Source: Sphaerisporangium aureirubrum (lineage in GTDB: Bacteria; Actinomycetota; Actinomycetes; Streptosporangiales; Streptosporangiaceae). Taken from it: a DNA stretch of 64,000 nt. The translations under genes and the position numbers were made by a program. This document shows positions 57,938 to 64,000 of this stretch, piece by piece (positions within the stretch are counted from its first letter, which is position 1; each line of letters begins with the position of its first letter). The notes under the pieces were generated by a model that saw nothing but the letters and a program-made list of their open reading frames with translations, made no database searches and was not told the origin of the DNA. The DNA lies in NCBI RefSeq assembly GCF_042658925.1, contig NZ_JBHSRF010000040.1, positions 12,816 to 76,815 on the forward strand, read 5' to 3'.

Positions 57938-58186
57938 TTAGTCCCAGACCTTCATCGCGTCCCAGACCTGGAGCTCGTCCCAGACCTTCCACTCGTCCCA
58001 GACCTTGAACTCGTCCCAGACGCGGCGCAGCTCGTCGCGGTCCCAGACCTTGTGGCGGTCCCAGACCTCCAGGTCGTCCCAGACCTCCAGCCGGTCCCAC
58101 ACCTCGAGCTCGTCCCAGACTTTCGCCTCGTCCCAGACTTCGAGCTCATCCCAGACCTGGAGTTCGTCCCAGACCTTTTGTGCCAT
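57938..58186 (-). CDS. Thirteen-repeat VWD protein, 82 residues
   Basis: After MAQK, the protein consists of VWD units: VWDELQ, VWDELE, VWDEAK, VWDELE, VWDRLE, VWDDLE, VWDRHK, VWDRDELRR, VWDEFK, VWDEWK, VWDELQ, VWDAMK, then VWD at the very end. All 13 Val-Trp-Asp triads are kept; position 5 is mainly Leu or another large hydrophobic residue and position 6 is charged. Fourteen of 82 residues are Trp. No signal peptide or membrane helix. AAGGGG lies eight bases before ATG 58186. The DNA is an 18-bp tandem array. I do not recognise a family: possible multi-core precursor peptide, beta-solenoid or binding scaffold. Confidence 0.7.
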   Translation of the reverse strand: MAQKVWDELQVWDELEVWDEAKVWDELEVWDRLEVWDDLEVWDRHKVWDRDELRRVWDEFKVWDEWKVWDELQVWDAMKVWD

Positions 58187-58400
58187 TTGCTCAACCCCTT
58201 TCCGATGGCTGCGGAATTGTCTCCGCGCAATCAACTCTGCGGCCCGCGGGGGCCCGAAACCAGGGAAAGGAAAGTCAGCAAGTTGCCCGCGTCCGCCCGC
58301 TTCCTGCCAGCCGAACACTTGACGATCCCGGCCGCCGAAACGAACCGTTTCAGGCGGCTCGGAGGGGAATGTCGCGCCCGGCGCGGGTAGAACGATCGGT

Positions 58401-59387
58401 GTGGCGGACAGATTAAAACGGTATCGGAGCAAGCGCGACCCCCTGCGCACCGCCGAACCCGTCCCCGCCGAAGGCCCGCAGCCGGCGGGCGGCGACGACA
58501 CGTTCGTGATCCAGGAGCACCACGCGCGGTCGCTGCACTGGGACCTGCGCCTGGAACGGGACGGCGTCCTGGTCTCCTGGGCCATCCCCAAGGGCCTGCC
58601 TCCCGACCCGGGCACCAACCACCTGGCCGTCCGGACCGAGGACCACCCGATGGAGTACGCCGCCTTCGAGGGCGAGATCCCGGCGGGCGAGTACGGCGGC
58701 GGCACGATGACGATCTGGGACCGGGGCTCCTACGAGACCGAGAAGTGGAGCGACCGCGAGGTCAAGGTGGTGCTGCGCGGCTCCCGGGTCTCCGGCAGGT
58801 ACGTGCTGTTCCGGACCCGCGACCGCAACTGGATGATCCACCGGATGGACCCGCCGGACGACGGCTGGGAGCGCCCGCCCGCGTCCCTCGCCCCGATGAC
58901 ACCGGTGACCCGGGCCCGCGCGCCGCGCGAGCCCGAGGCCTACGCCTGGGAGTTCGCCTGGGGCGGGCTGCGGGCGCTCGCCCACGTCCAGGGCGGCCGG
59001 CTCACGCTCCGCTCGGCCACCGGCGCGGACATCACCCAGGAACACCGCTGGCTGCGCCCGATGGCCGGGACCTTCGGGAGCAGGTCCGTGATCCTGGACG
59101 GCGAGATCGTGCCGCTGGCGGGCACCCCGGTCTACGTCGCCTTCGACGTCCCGCACGACGACGGGCGCTCCCTGCTCACCGAGCCGTACACCACCCGCCG
59201 GGCCGTCCTCGCGGACATGGCGATCGCGGGCCCCCGGTGGCAGACCGCGCCCGCCTGGCCGGGCGAGGCCGTGGCCGTCCGCCGCGCCGCCCGCGAGCAG
59301 CGCCTGCCCGGGGTGGTGGGCAAACGCCTGGACTCCCCCTACCTGCCCGGCGAGGAGTCCGTGTACTGGATCTACCTGCCCTCCTGA
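58401..59387 (+). CDS. LigD-type 3'-phosphoesterase fused to inactive ligase-like domain
   Basis: A 328-residue protein. Residues about 30-165 are a LigD 3'-phosphoesterase (PE) domain: FVIQEHHARSLHWDLRLERDG, AIPKGLPPDP, TEDHPMEYAAFEGEIPAGEYGGGTMTIWD, all metal-site residues seen. Residues about 185-328 follow the order of an ATP-dependent DNA ligase adenylation domain (EFAWGGLRALAHVQG, SVILDGEIVPL, VVGKRLDSPYLPGEESVYW), but the KxDG motif that should carry the adenylated Lys reads AWGG, so ligation cannot occur. It probably trims 3' ends in non-homologous end joining. GTG start, ribosome-binding site weak. The 3' end overlaps the convergent USP gene by 16 bases. Confidence 0.85.
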   Translation: MADRLKRYRSKRDPLRTAEPVPAEGPQPAGGDDTFVIQEHHARSLHWDLRLERDGVLVSWAIPKGLPPDPGTNHLAVRTEDHPMEYAAFEGEIPAGEYGGGTMTIWDRGSYETEKWSDREVKVVLRGSRVSGRYVLFRTRDRNWMIHRMDPPDDGWERPPASLAPMTPVTRARAPREPEAYAWEFAWGGLRALAHVQGGRLTLRSATGADITQEHRWLRPMAGTFGSRSVILDGEIVPLAGTPVYVAFDVPHDDGRSLLTEPYTTRRAVLADMAIAGPRWQTAPAWPGEAVAVRRAAREQRLPGVVGKRLDSPYLPGEESVYWIYLPS

Positions 59388-60202
59388 GCCTCGCCGGACG
59401 AGGTGGGGACCACCACGACGGGGCATCCGGCGTGGTGGAGGACGCCGTGGCTCACCGAGCCGAGGAGAAGGCCGGTGAGGCCGCCGACGCCCCGGGAGCC
59501 GACGACCAGGCACTCGGCGCCGGAGGCGGCGTCCAGCAGGACGTCCACCGGGTGGCCGGGGACGTCCAGCTCGGCCACCTTGACGGCCGGGTGACGGACA
59601 CGGGCGGCCGCGACGGCGCGGGCGGCCGTGTGCGGAGAGCCGGCCGGGACGTCGTTGGTCGTGGCGTGGACCACGATGAGGGCCGCGCCGGTCCTGGCGG
59701 CCTCGGCGAAGGCGAACTCGATCGGCGCCGCGCCGATGTCCGCGTCGTCGACGCCGAGCACGAGTTCCGGGCGCGGAGGGACCGCCTGGTCGCGGACCAC
59801 GGCGACCGGGCAGGCGGCCCGGCCGGCCACCCCGAGGGCCACCGAGCCGAGCAGGGCGCCGCGGAAGCCGCCGATGCCGTGGTTGCCCACCACGAGCAGC
59901 TCCGCGTCCGCCGCCGCGGCGATCAGCGCGCCCCGGGGATCGCCGGGCAGCCGCCCCGAGCTCACCACGGCCCCCGGCGCCTCCTCCCGGACCGCCGTGA
60001 CGGCCTCGTCGAGCACCGCCTGCGCGCCCGCGCGCATCCACCGGGCGACCCCCGCGTACGGGCCGCTCTCGTCCGGGTCGCACGCCCACGCGGGCATGAC
60101 GTGCACGACGCGCAGGGCCGAGCCCCGCTGCGCCGCCGACCGGGCCGACCAGCGCGCCGCGGCCACCCCCGCCTCCGACCCGTCGACTCCCGTCACGATC
60201 AC
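59372..60202 (-). CDS. Tandem universal stress protein
   Basis: A 276-residue protein of two UspA domains in tandem. Each carries the ATP-binding loop pattern G-2x-G-9x-G-S: VVGNHGIGGFRGALLGS in the first half and VVGSRGVGGLTGLLLGS in the second. Such proteins are widespread in actinomycetes and often dormancy-related, matching the survival theme of the hydrogenase. GTG 60202 has GAGGAGGCAGTC upstream, fixing the start. Confidence 0.92.
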   Translation of the reverse strand: MIVTGVDGSEAGVAAARWSARSAAQRGSALRVVHVMPAWACDPDESGPYAGVARWMRAGAQAVLDEAVTAVREEAPGAVVSSGRLPGDPRGALIAAAADAELLVVGNHGIGGFRGALLGSVALGVAGRAACPVAVVRDQAVPPRPELVLGVDDADIGAAPIEFAFAEAARTGAALIVVHATTNDVPAGSPHTAARAVAAARVRHPAVKVAELDVPGHPVDVLLDAASGAECLVVGSRGVGGLTGLLLGSVSHGVLHHAGCPVVVVPTSSGEAQEGR

Positions 60203-60367
60203 GACTGCCTCCTCGCCTTCATCACAGCGACCGAAGAGGGGGAAGGGCAGGCTCGAAGGTCTCCACCGGCCGGGACCTACGACCTCCCGCGGTGCGGTAC
60301 TGTAAGCGATGTTCTGCTCACGGTAAGTGACACAGCACGGCCGGTTCAGGAAAGGGAGGCGCCCCCC

Positions 60368-62608
60368 ATGCAGGCCTTCACGTTGCCCGACTTCTATCTG
60401 GCCTACCCGCCCCGGCTGAATCCGCACCTGGAACGCTCCCGGGCGCACAGCATGGGCTGGGCCCGGCGCATGGGCATGCTCGACACCCCCACGCCGGACG
60501 GCGGCGTCGTCTGGGACGAGGACGCGCTGGCGCGCATGGACTACGCACTGATGTGCGCCTACACCCACCCCGACTGCGACGGCCCGGCGCTCGACCTGAT
60601 CACCGACTGGTACGTCTGGGTGTTCTTCTTCGACGACCACTTCCTGGAGCTGTACAAGTACTCCCGCGACCTCGCCGGCGCCAAGGCCCATCTCGACCGG
60701 CTGGAGCTGTTCATGACCGCCGAGGGCGAACAACCGCCCGAGCCCGAGAACCCCGCCGAGGCCGGGCTGAAGGACCTGTGGGAGCGCACCGTCCCGTCCA
60801 TGTCCGCCGCCTGGCGGCGCCGCTTCACCCTCAGCACCCACAACCTCATGGTCGAGTCGATGTGGGAGCTCGAGAACATCGAGCGCGGCCGCATCGCCAA
60901 CCCCATCGAGTACGTCCAGATGCGCCGCCGGGTCGGCGGCGCCCCCTGGTCGGCCAACCTCGTCGAGTACGCCGCCGGGGCCGAGGTGCCCGGCGCGCTG
61001 GCGGCCACCCGGCCGCTGCGGGTGCTGTGCGACACCTTCGCCGACGCCGTCCACCTGCGCAACGACCTGTTCTCCTACCAGCGCGAGGTGCGCGAGGAAG
61101 GCGAGAACTCCAACGCCGTGCTGGTCTTCGAGAGGTTCTTCGACTGCACCACCCAGCAGGCCGCCGAGCTGGTCAACGACCTGCTCACCTCCCGGCTCCA
61201 GCAGTTCGAGGACACCGCGCTGACCGAGATCCCCGCGCTGCTGGCCGAGCACGCCGTCCCGCCGCACGAGCAGGCCGCGGTGGCCGCGTACACCAAGGGC
61301 CTCCAGGACTGGCAGTCCGGCGGCCACGAGTGGCACGCGCGCTCCAGCCGGTACATGAACCAAGGCGCGCTGTCCGACTCCCCCGGCGTGCTGGACGGCC
61401 CGGCCGGGCTCGGCACCTCGCTCACCCGGCTCGCGCGGTCCGCGCTGCTCACCGGGCTGCCCCGCCGGGCGCGCGCGCACTCCTACGTCCCGTTCGAGCA
61501 GGTCGGCCACCTGCCGCTGCCCACCCTGTACATGCCGTTCCCGATCCGCACCAGCCCCCACCTGGAAGACGCCCGGCGCCACTCGCTGGAGTGGGCGCGG
61601 GACATGGGCATCTTCGACTCACTGCCCGGGGTCGAGGCCGGCGGGCTGTGGGACGAGCGGCGCTTCCACGGCATGGACCTCGCGTACTGCGCCGCGATGA
61701 TCCACGCGGACGCCGAGCCCGAGGGGCTCGACCTCTCCGCCGAGTGGCTGGTCTGGGGCACCTACGGCGACGACTACTACCCCGCGGTGTTCGGCGCCAC
61801 CCGCGACCTCGCCGCCGCCAAGGCGTGCGACGACCGGCTGGCCCTGTTCGTCCCCCTCGACATGGGTGCCACCCCCGAGCCGCTCAGCCCCCTGGAGCGC
61901 GGCCTGGACGACCTGTGGCGCCGCACCGCCGACCCGATGTCCCCGTCCCACCGGCTGCGGTTCCGCACGGCGGTCCTCGACTGCACCGCGAGCTGGTTGT
62001 GGGAGCTCGCGAACCAGGCGAAGCACCGCATCCCCGACCCCATCGACTACGTCGAGATGCGCCGCAGGACCTTCGGCTCGGATCTCACGATCGCCCTGTC
62101 CCGCATCGCCTCCTCCGACGAGATCCCCCAAGAGGTCTGGCAGCACCGCACCCTGCGCGAACTCGACACCGCCGCCCAGGACTACGCCTGCTTCACCAAC
62201 GACCTGTTCTCCTACCAGAAGGAGATCGAGTTCGAGGGCGAGCTCCACAACCTGGTCCTGGTGGTCCAGAAGTTCCTGGACGTCGACCGCTGGAAGGCCA
62301 GAGACGTCGTCGCCGACCTGATGACCGCCCGCATGCGCCAGTTCGAGCACCTGGCCTCCACCGCCCTCCCCGCCCTGTTCGATGACCTCTCCCTGGACGA
62401 GACGTCCCGCGCCGCCCTCACCCGCCACGCCGACCTCCTCAAGGAATGGATGTCCGGCATCCTCGAATGGCACCGCCGCGTCCCCCGCTACACCGCCCCC
62501 GAACTCCGCCGCATCCGCGCCACCCAAACCCCCCAGACCTACACCTTCCTCCCCACCGGCCCCGGCACCACCGCCATCCACCTCCCCGCCGACGTCCCCG
62601 CTCTCTGA
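60368..62608 (+). CDS. geoA: Germacradienol/geosmin synthase (bifunctional terpene synthase)
   Basis: A 746-residue two-domain class I terpene synthase, the full length and layout of geosmin synthase. The N-terminal domain has the Mg-binding DDHFLE (residues 89-94) and NDLFSYQRE; it converts farnesyl diphosphate to germacradienol. The C-terminal domain has DDYYP and NDLFSYQKE; it converts germacradienol to geosmin with loss of acetone. A proline-rich linker sits between. GGGAGG stands eight bases before ATG 60368. Preceded by a 165-bp gap from the divergent USP gene. Confidence 0.96.
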   Translation: MQAFTLPDFYLAYPPRLNPHLERSRAHSMGWARRMGMLDTPTPDGGVVWDEDALARMDYALMCAYTHPDCDGPALDLITDWYVWVFFFDDHFLELYKYSRDLAGAKAHLDRLELFMTAEGEQPPEPENPAEAGLKDLWERTVPSMSAAWRRRFTLSTHNLMVESMWELENIERGRIANPIEYVQMRRRVGGAPWSANLVEYAAGAEVPGALAATRPLRVLCDTFADAVHLRNDLFSYQREVREEGENSNAVLVFERFFDCTTQQAAELVNDLLTSRLQQFEDTALTEIPALLAEHAVPPHEQAAVAAYTKGLQDWQSGGHEWHARSSRYMNQGALSDSPGVLDGPAGLGTSLTRLARSALLTGLPRRARAHSYVPFEQVGHLPLPTLYMPFPIRTSPHLEDARRHSLEWARDMGIFDSLPGVEAGGLWDERRFHGMDLAYCAAMIHADAEPEGLDLSAEWLVWGTYGDDYYPAVFGATRDLAAAKACDDRLALFVPLDMGATPEPLSPLERGLDDLWRRTADPMSPSHRLRFRTAVLDCTASWLWELANQAKHRIPDPIDYVEMRRRTFGSDLTIALSRIASSDEIPQEVWQHRTLRELDTAAQDYACFTNDLFSYQKEIEFEGELHNLVLVVQKFLDVDRWKARDVVADLMTARMRQFEHLASTALPALFDDLSLDETSRAALTRHADLLKEWMSGILEWHRRVPRYTAPELRRIRATQTPQTYTFLPTGPGTTAIHLPADVPAL

Positions 62609-62620
62609 CCTCGCTGATAT

Positions 62621-62637
62621 AGTCACTAATATTGACT
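62621..62637. promoter_or_regulatory. Small inverted repeat upstream of ABM gene
   Basis: AGTCACTAATATTGACT has five-base arms AGTCA/TGACT in an AT-rich island only 29 bp before the gene start. It is suited to a dimeric MarR/PadR/TetR-type repressor, but no such gene is present. Confidence 0.4.
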
Positions 62638-62665
62638 GTCATCATCAGTGACCAAGGAGACCGGC

Positions 62666-62962
62666 ATGACCACGATCGAGCTCACCAGATTCACCGTGAC
62701 CGAAGACAAGGTCCCCGAACTCCTGGCCGCCCGCCCAGCCATGCTCAAAGACTTCACCGAAGACCGCACCGGCTTCCTAGGCGCCCGCCTCATCCGCCTC
62801 CCCAACAACGAATGGCTCGACATCGTCGAGTGGACAGACCCAGCCGCCCACACCACCAGCCGAACAAAAGGCCCCAACCGCCCCGGCATAGCCCGCTTCT
62901 TCGCCGCCATCGACACCCTCATCAGCACCGAAGAGGGCACCACAACCGACCCATCGACCTGA
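62666..62962 (+). CDS. Antibiotic-biosynthesis-monooxygenase (ABM) domain protein
   Basis: A 98-residue ferredoxin-like ABM protein (TRFTVTEDKVPELLAARPAMLKDF, GARLIRLPNNEWLDIVEW, then a helix ending in RFFAAIDTLIS). Members are cofactor-free oxygenases or heme-degrading proteins; the role here is unknown. AAGGAG lies seven bases before ATG 62666. It directly follows the geosmin synthase gene but has its own AT-rich upstream site. Confidence 0.8.
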   Translation: MTTIELTRFTVTEDKVPELLAARPAMLKDFTEDRTGFLGARLIRLPNNEWLDIVEWTDPAAHTTSRTKGPNRPGIARFFAAIDTLISTEEGTTTDPST

Positions 62963-63066
62963 ACCACCCCCGGCGCCCCGGGGAAACCCGGGGGAACCGG
63001 GGGTCTCGCCATACAGCGGTGCCGGGTTCGCTGTACGGGGACAACCCGGGTGAGTGGACGCCAGCG

Positions 63067-63182
63067 GAAATGGTCCTTGCGCCGGGCGCGCTCCGCGCGG
63101 AAGAGCGCAAGGGCTGTTCTTATGCGGGGGACACCCCCGCGCCCCCGGGTCCTGCCGGGCTCATGGTGCTCCACCGCGAGGT
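63067..63182 (+). repeat. Dispersed hairpin element, copy 5
   Basis: The core GCGGGGGACACCCCCGC is exact at 63124-63140; the flanks GAAATGGTCCTTGC and CCCGGGTCCTGCCGGGCTCAT match copies 1 and 2. Confidence 0.8.
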
Positions 63183-63319
63183 GGCGACCGTCCCGCCGAA
63201 TGGCGTGATTCCGTACGCGAGCTGAAGACCCGAGATGTTCCCGATACCGAGTGGTCGGACTTGCTTACTCTCCTCAAGACGTCACAAATTCCGCCACTTC
63301 AGGGCACGTCATCCACCGC

Positions 63320-63726
63320 GATCCGTGTGTTTCGCCGTACGAGTGGTGTTTCGCCGTACAGGGTGGTGTTTCGCCGTATGCGGCGCCGGGTTCGTTGTAC
63401 GGCGTCTTGTCGTCGCGGTGCCGTCCAGGTCACGTCCACGGGACCGGTGACCGGGATTGGCGGTGGCGGGTGCGAATCAGGTTCGCCGGGGCGCCCGCGT
63501 TCGCGGGGTAGCGTCAGCGTGCGTTGATGAATACGCCGTGGATCGGGTGGGCCATGGTCGACGAGGTGGGAATCGACAACGGGTGGGCCCATCCACCCCA
63601 GCCGGAGGGGTTTGTTGTCGTTGGTCCCTTGGCATCAGCTGTTCCTGATCCGGCAACCCGGGGTGATGTCTCGCCGTACAGCGGCGCCGGATTCGCCGTA
63701 CCACGTCCCGCCGCCTCGGCGCCGAT
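63320..63726. repeat. Module-B repeats (TTCGCCGTAC family)
   Basis: TTTCGCCGTACGAGTGGTG, TTTCGCCGTACAGGGTGGTG and TTTCGCCGTATGCGG recur between 63329 and 63385, and a full module (CGCCGTACAGCGGCGCCGG ... TTCGCCGTACCACGTCCCGCCG) runs 63673-63715. Related copies exist at 8982-9040, 9209-9255, 27728-27790 and 27958-28013. Confidence 0.65.
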
Positions 63727-63792
63727 CGAAGACACAGCCAACAGCGGTAGACAGCTGGACGCCGACGGAAATACGCCACAGCCCGGTCATCG

Positions 63793-64000
63793 ACTTCGCC
63801 GTATCGCGTTCTGCCGTCGTGGCGCCGGCCAAGGCGTCCGCCGAGGCAGACGTCTGGCCGGGGTGGACAACCCGTGCGGGCAACGGAAGAGGCGTTAGCT
63901 CGACCGCCGTCCGGCGGTGCCGGGTTCGCCGTACCGCGTCCCACCGTCGCGGCGCCGGCCAAGGCGGCCGCCGAGGCAGACGTCTGGCCGGGGTGAACAA
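63793..64000 (+). repeat. Direct repeat, two copies 130 bp apart
   Basis: 63793-63870 and 63923-64000 match over about 78 bp, most strictly in GGCGCCGGCCAAGGCG ... CCGCCGAGGCAGACGTCTGG. The second copy runs to the window edge. Confidence 0.8.

Larger units (their letters stand above)
62963..64000. other. Third repeat island, no gene seen
   Basis: About 1 kb of repeat-derived sequence: one forward hairpin element, several CGCCGTACxxCG modules, and a 130-bp-spaced direct repeat at the end. Open frames on both strands lack ribosome-binding sites and known domains. Confidence 0.6.

Noticed and set aside
57938..58186. WD40 or coiled-coil reading of the VWD repeats
   Set aside because: WD40 units are about 40 residues and coiled coils have seven-residue periods; here the period is six with strict VWD.
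62963..64000. Short frames in the last kilobase
   Set aside because: Overlap in several frames, no ribosome-binding sites, composition explained by the repeat modules.

Overview
High-GC actinomycete chromosome, with coding style and gene content pointing to a filamentous genus, probably Streptosporangiales (inference from gene families, not from a marker gene). The cues are stand-alone LuxR and XRE/DUF397 regulators, Tat-lipoprotein sugar binding proteins without a dedicated ATPase, secreted GH10/GH6 plant-wall hydrolases with CebR-like operators, geosmin synthase, a family 2B encapsulin and an actinobacterial group 1h [NiFe]-hydrogenase. No rRNA, tRNA, CRISPR array, insertion sequence or phage gene was recognised.

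Layout. 0-6 kb: orphan LuxR-type regulator, lysine 6-aminotransferase, HdeD-like membrane protein, M20 amidohydrolase, a transpeptidase-like protein that has lost its active-site Ser/Lys, and a spermidine-synthase-like protein. 6-18 kb: secreted carbohydrate and protein degradation (a complete GH10 xylanase with CBM13, two divergent GH10 paralogues with altered active sites, a GH10 3' remnant, an M6 metalloprotease), interrupted by a repeat-rich 1.2 kb gap and an XRE-DUF397 fusion regulator. 18-21 kb: sugar ABC importer (binding protein and two permeases) under a 17-bp palindrome. 21-27 kb: DUF4032, DUF523, a roadblock / DUF4388-like / roadblock cassette, an alpha/beta hydrolase, an LLM flavin oxidoreductase and a previously easy-to-miss 43-residue membrane peptide. 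27.4-28.1 kb: second repeat island.

28-40 kb: a minus-strand operon of about 15 genes for a high-affinity H2-oxidising hydrogenase: two SIS-domain proteins, small and large subunits, NifU-like, DUF5947, DUF6084, a 488-residue unknown, maturation protease, DUF6893 micro-protein, hypA, hypC, hypD, hypE and a disordered 121-residue protein. Nearly all junctions overlap or are very short. hypB and hypF are not in the window.

40-46 kb: small hydrolase, a phosphoribosyltransferase-erythromycin esterase fusion with altered active site, then a family 2B encapsulin shell gene followed by its polyprenyl transferase cargo-type gene. 46-49 kb: GH6 cellulase with CBM2 and three near-identical beta-sandwich repeats under a perfect CebR-type operator. 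49-57 kb: plus-strand genes in coupled pairs (PHP phosphoesterase/unknown; DUF6879, globin and FAD monooxygenase; FemAB-like acyltransferase/MFS exporter). 57-60 kb: PIG-L deacetylase, an 82-residue protein made of thirteen VWD repeats, a LigD-type phosphoesterase fused to a dead ligase domain, and a tandem universal stress protein. 60-63 kb: bifunctional geosmin synthase and an ABM-domain monooxygenase. 63-64 kb: third repeat island.

The most unusual items are the VWD-repeat protein, the set of pseudo-enzymes (GH10 paralogues, transpeptidase, ligase, esterase), the terpene-encapsulin locus and a composite repeat family that recurs in all three gene-poor gaps.
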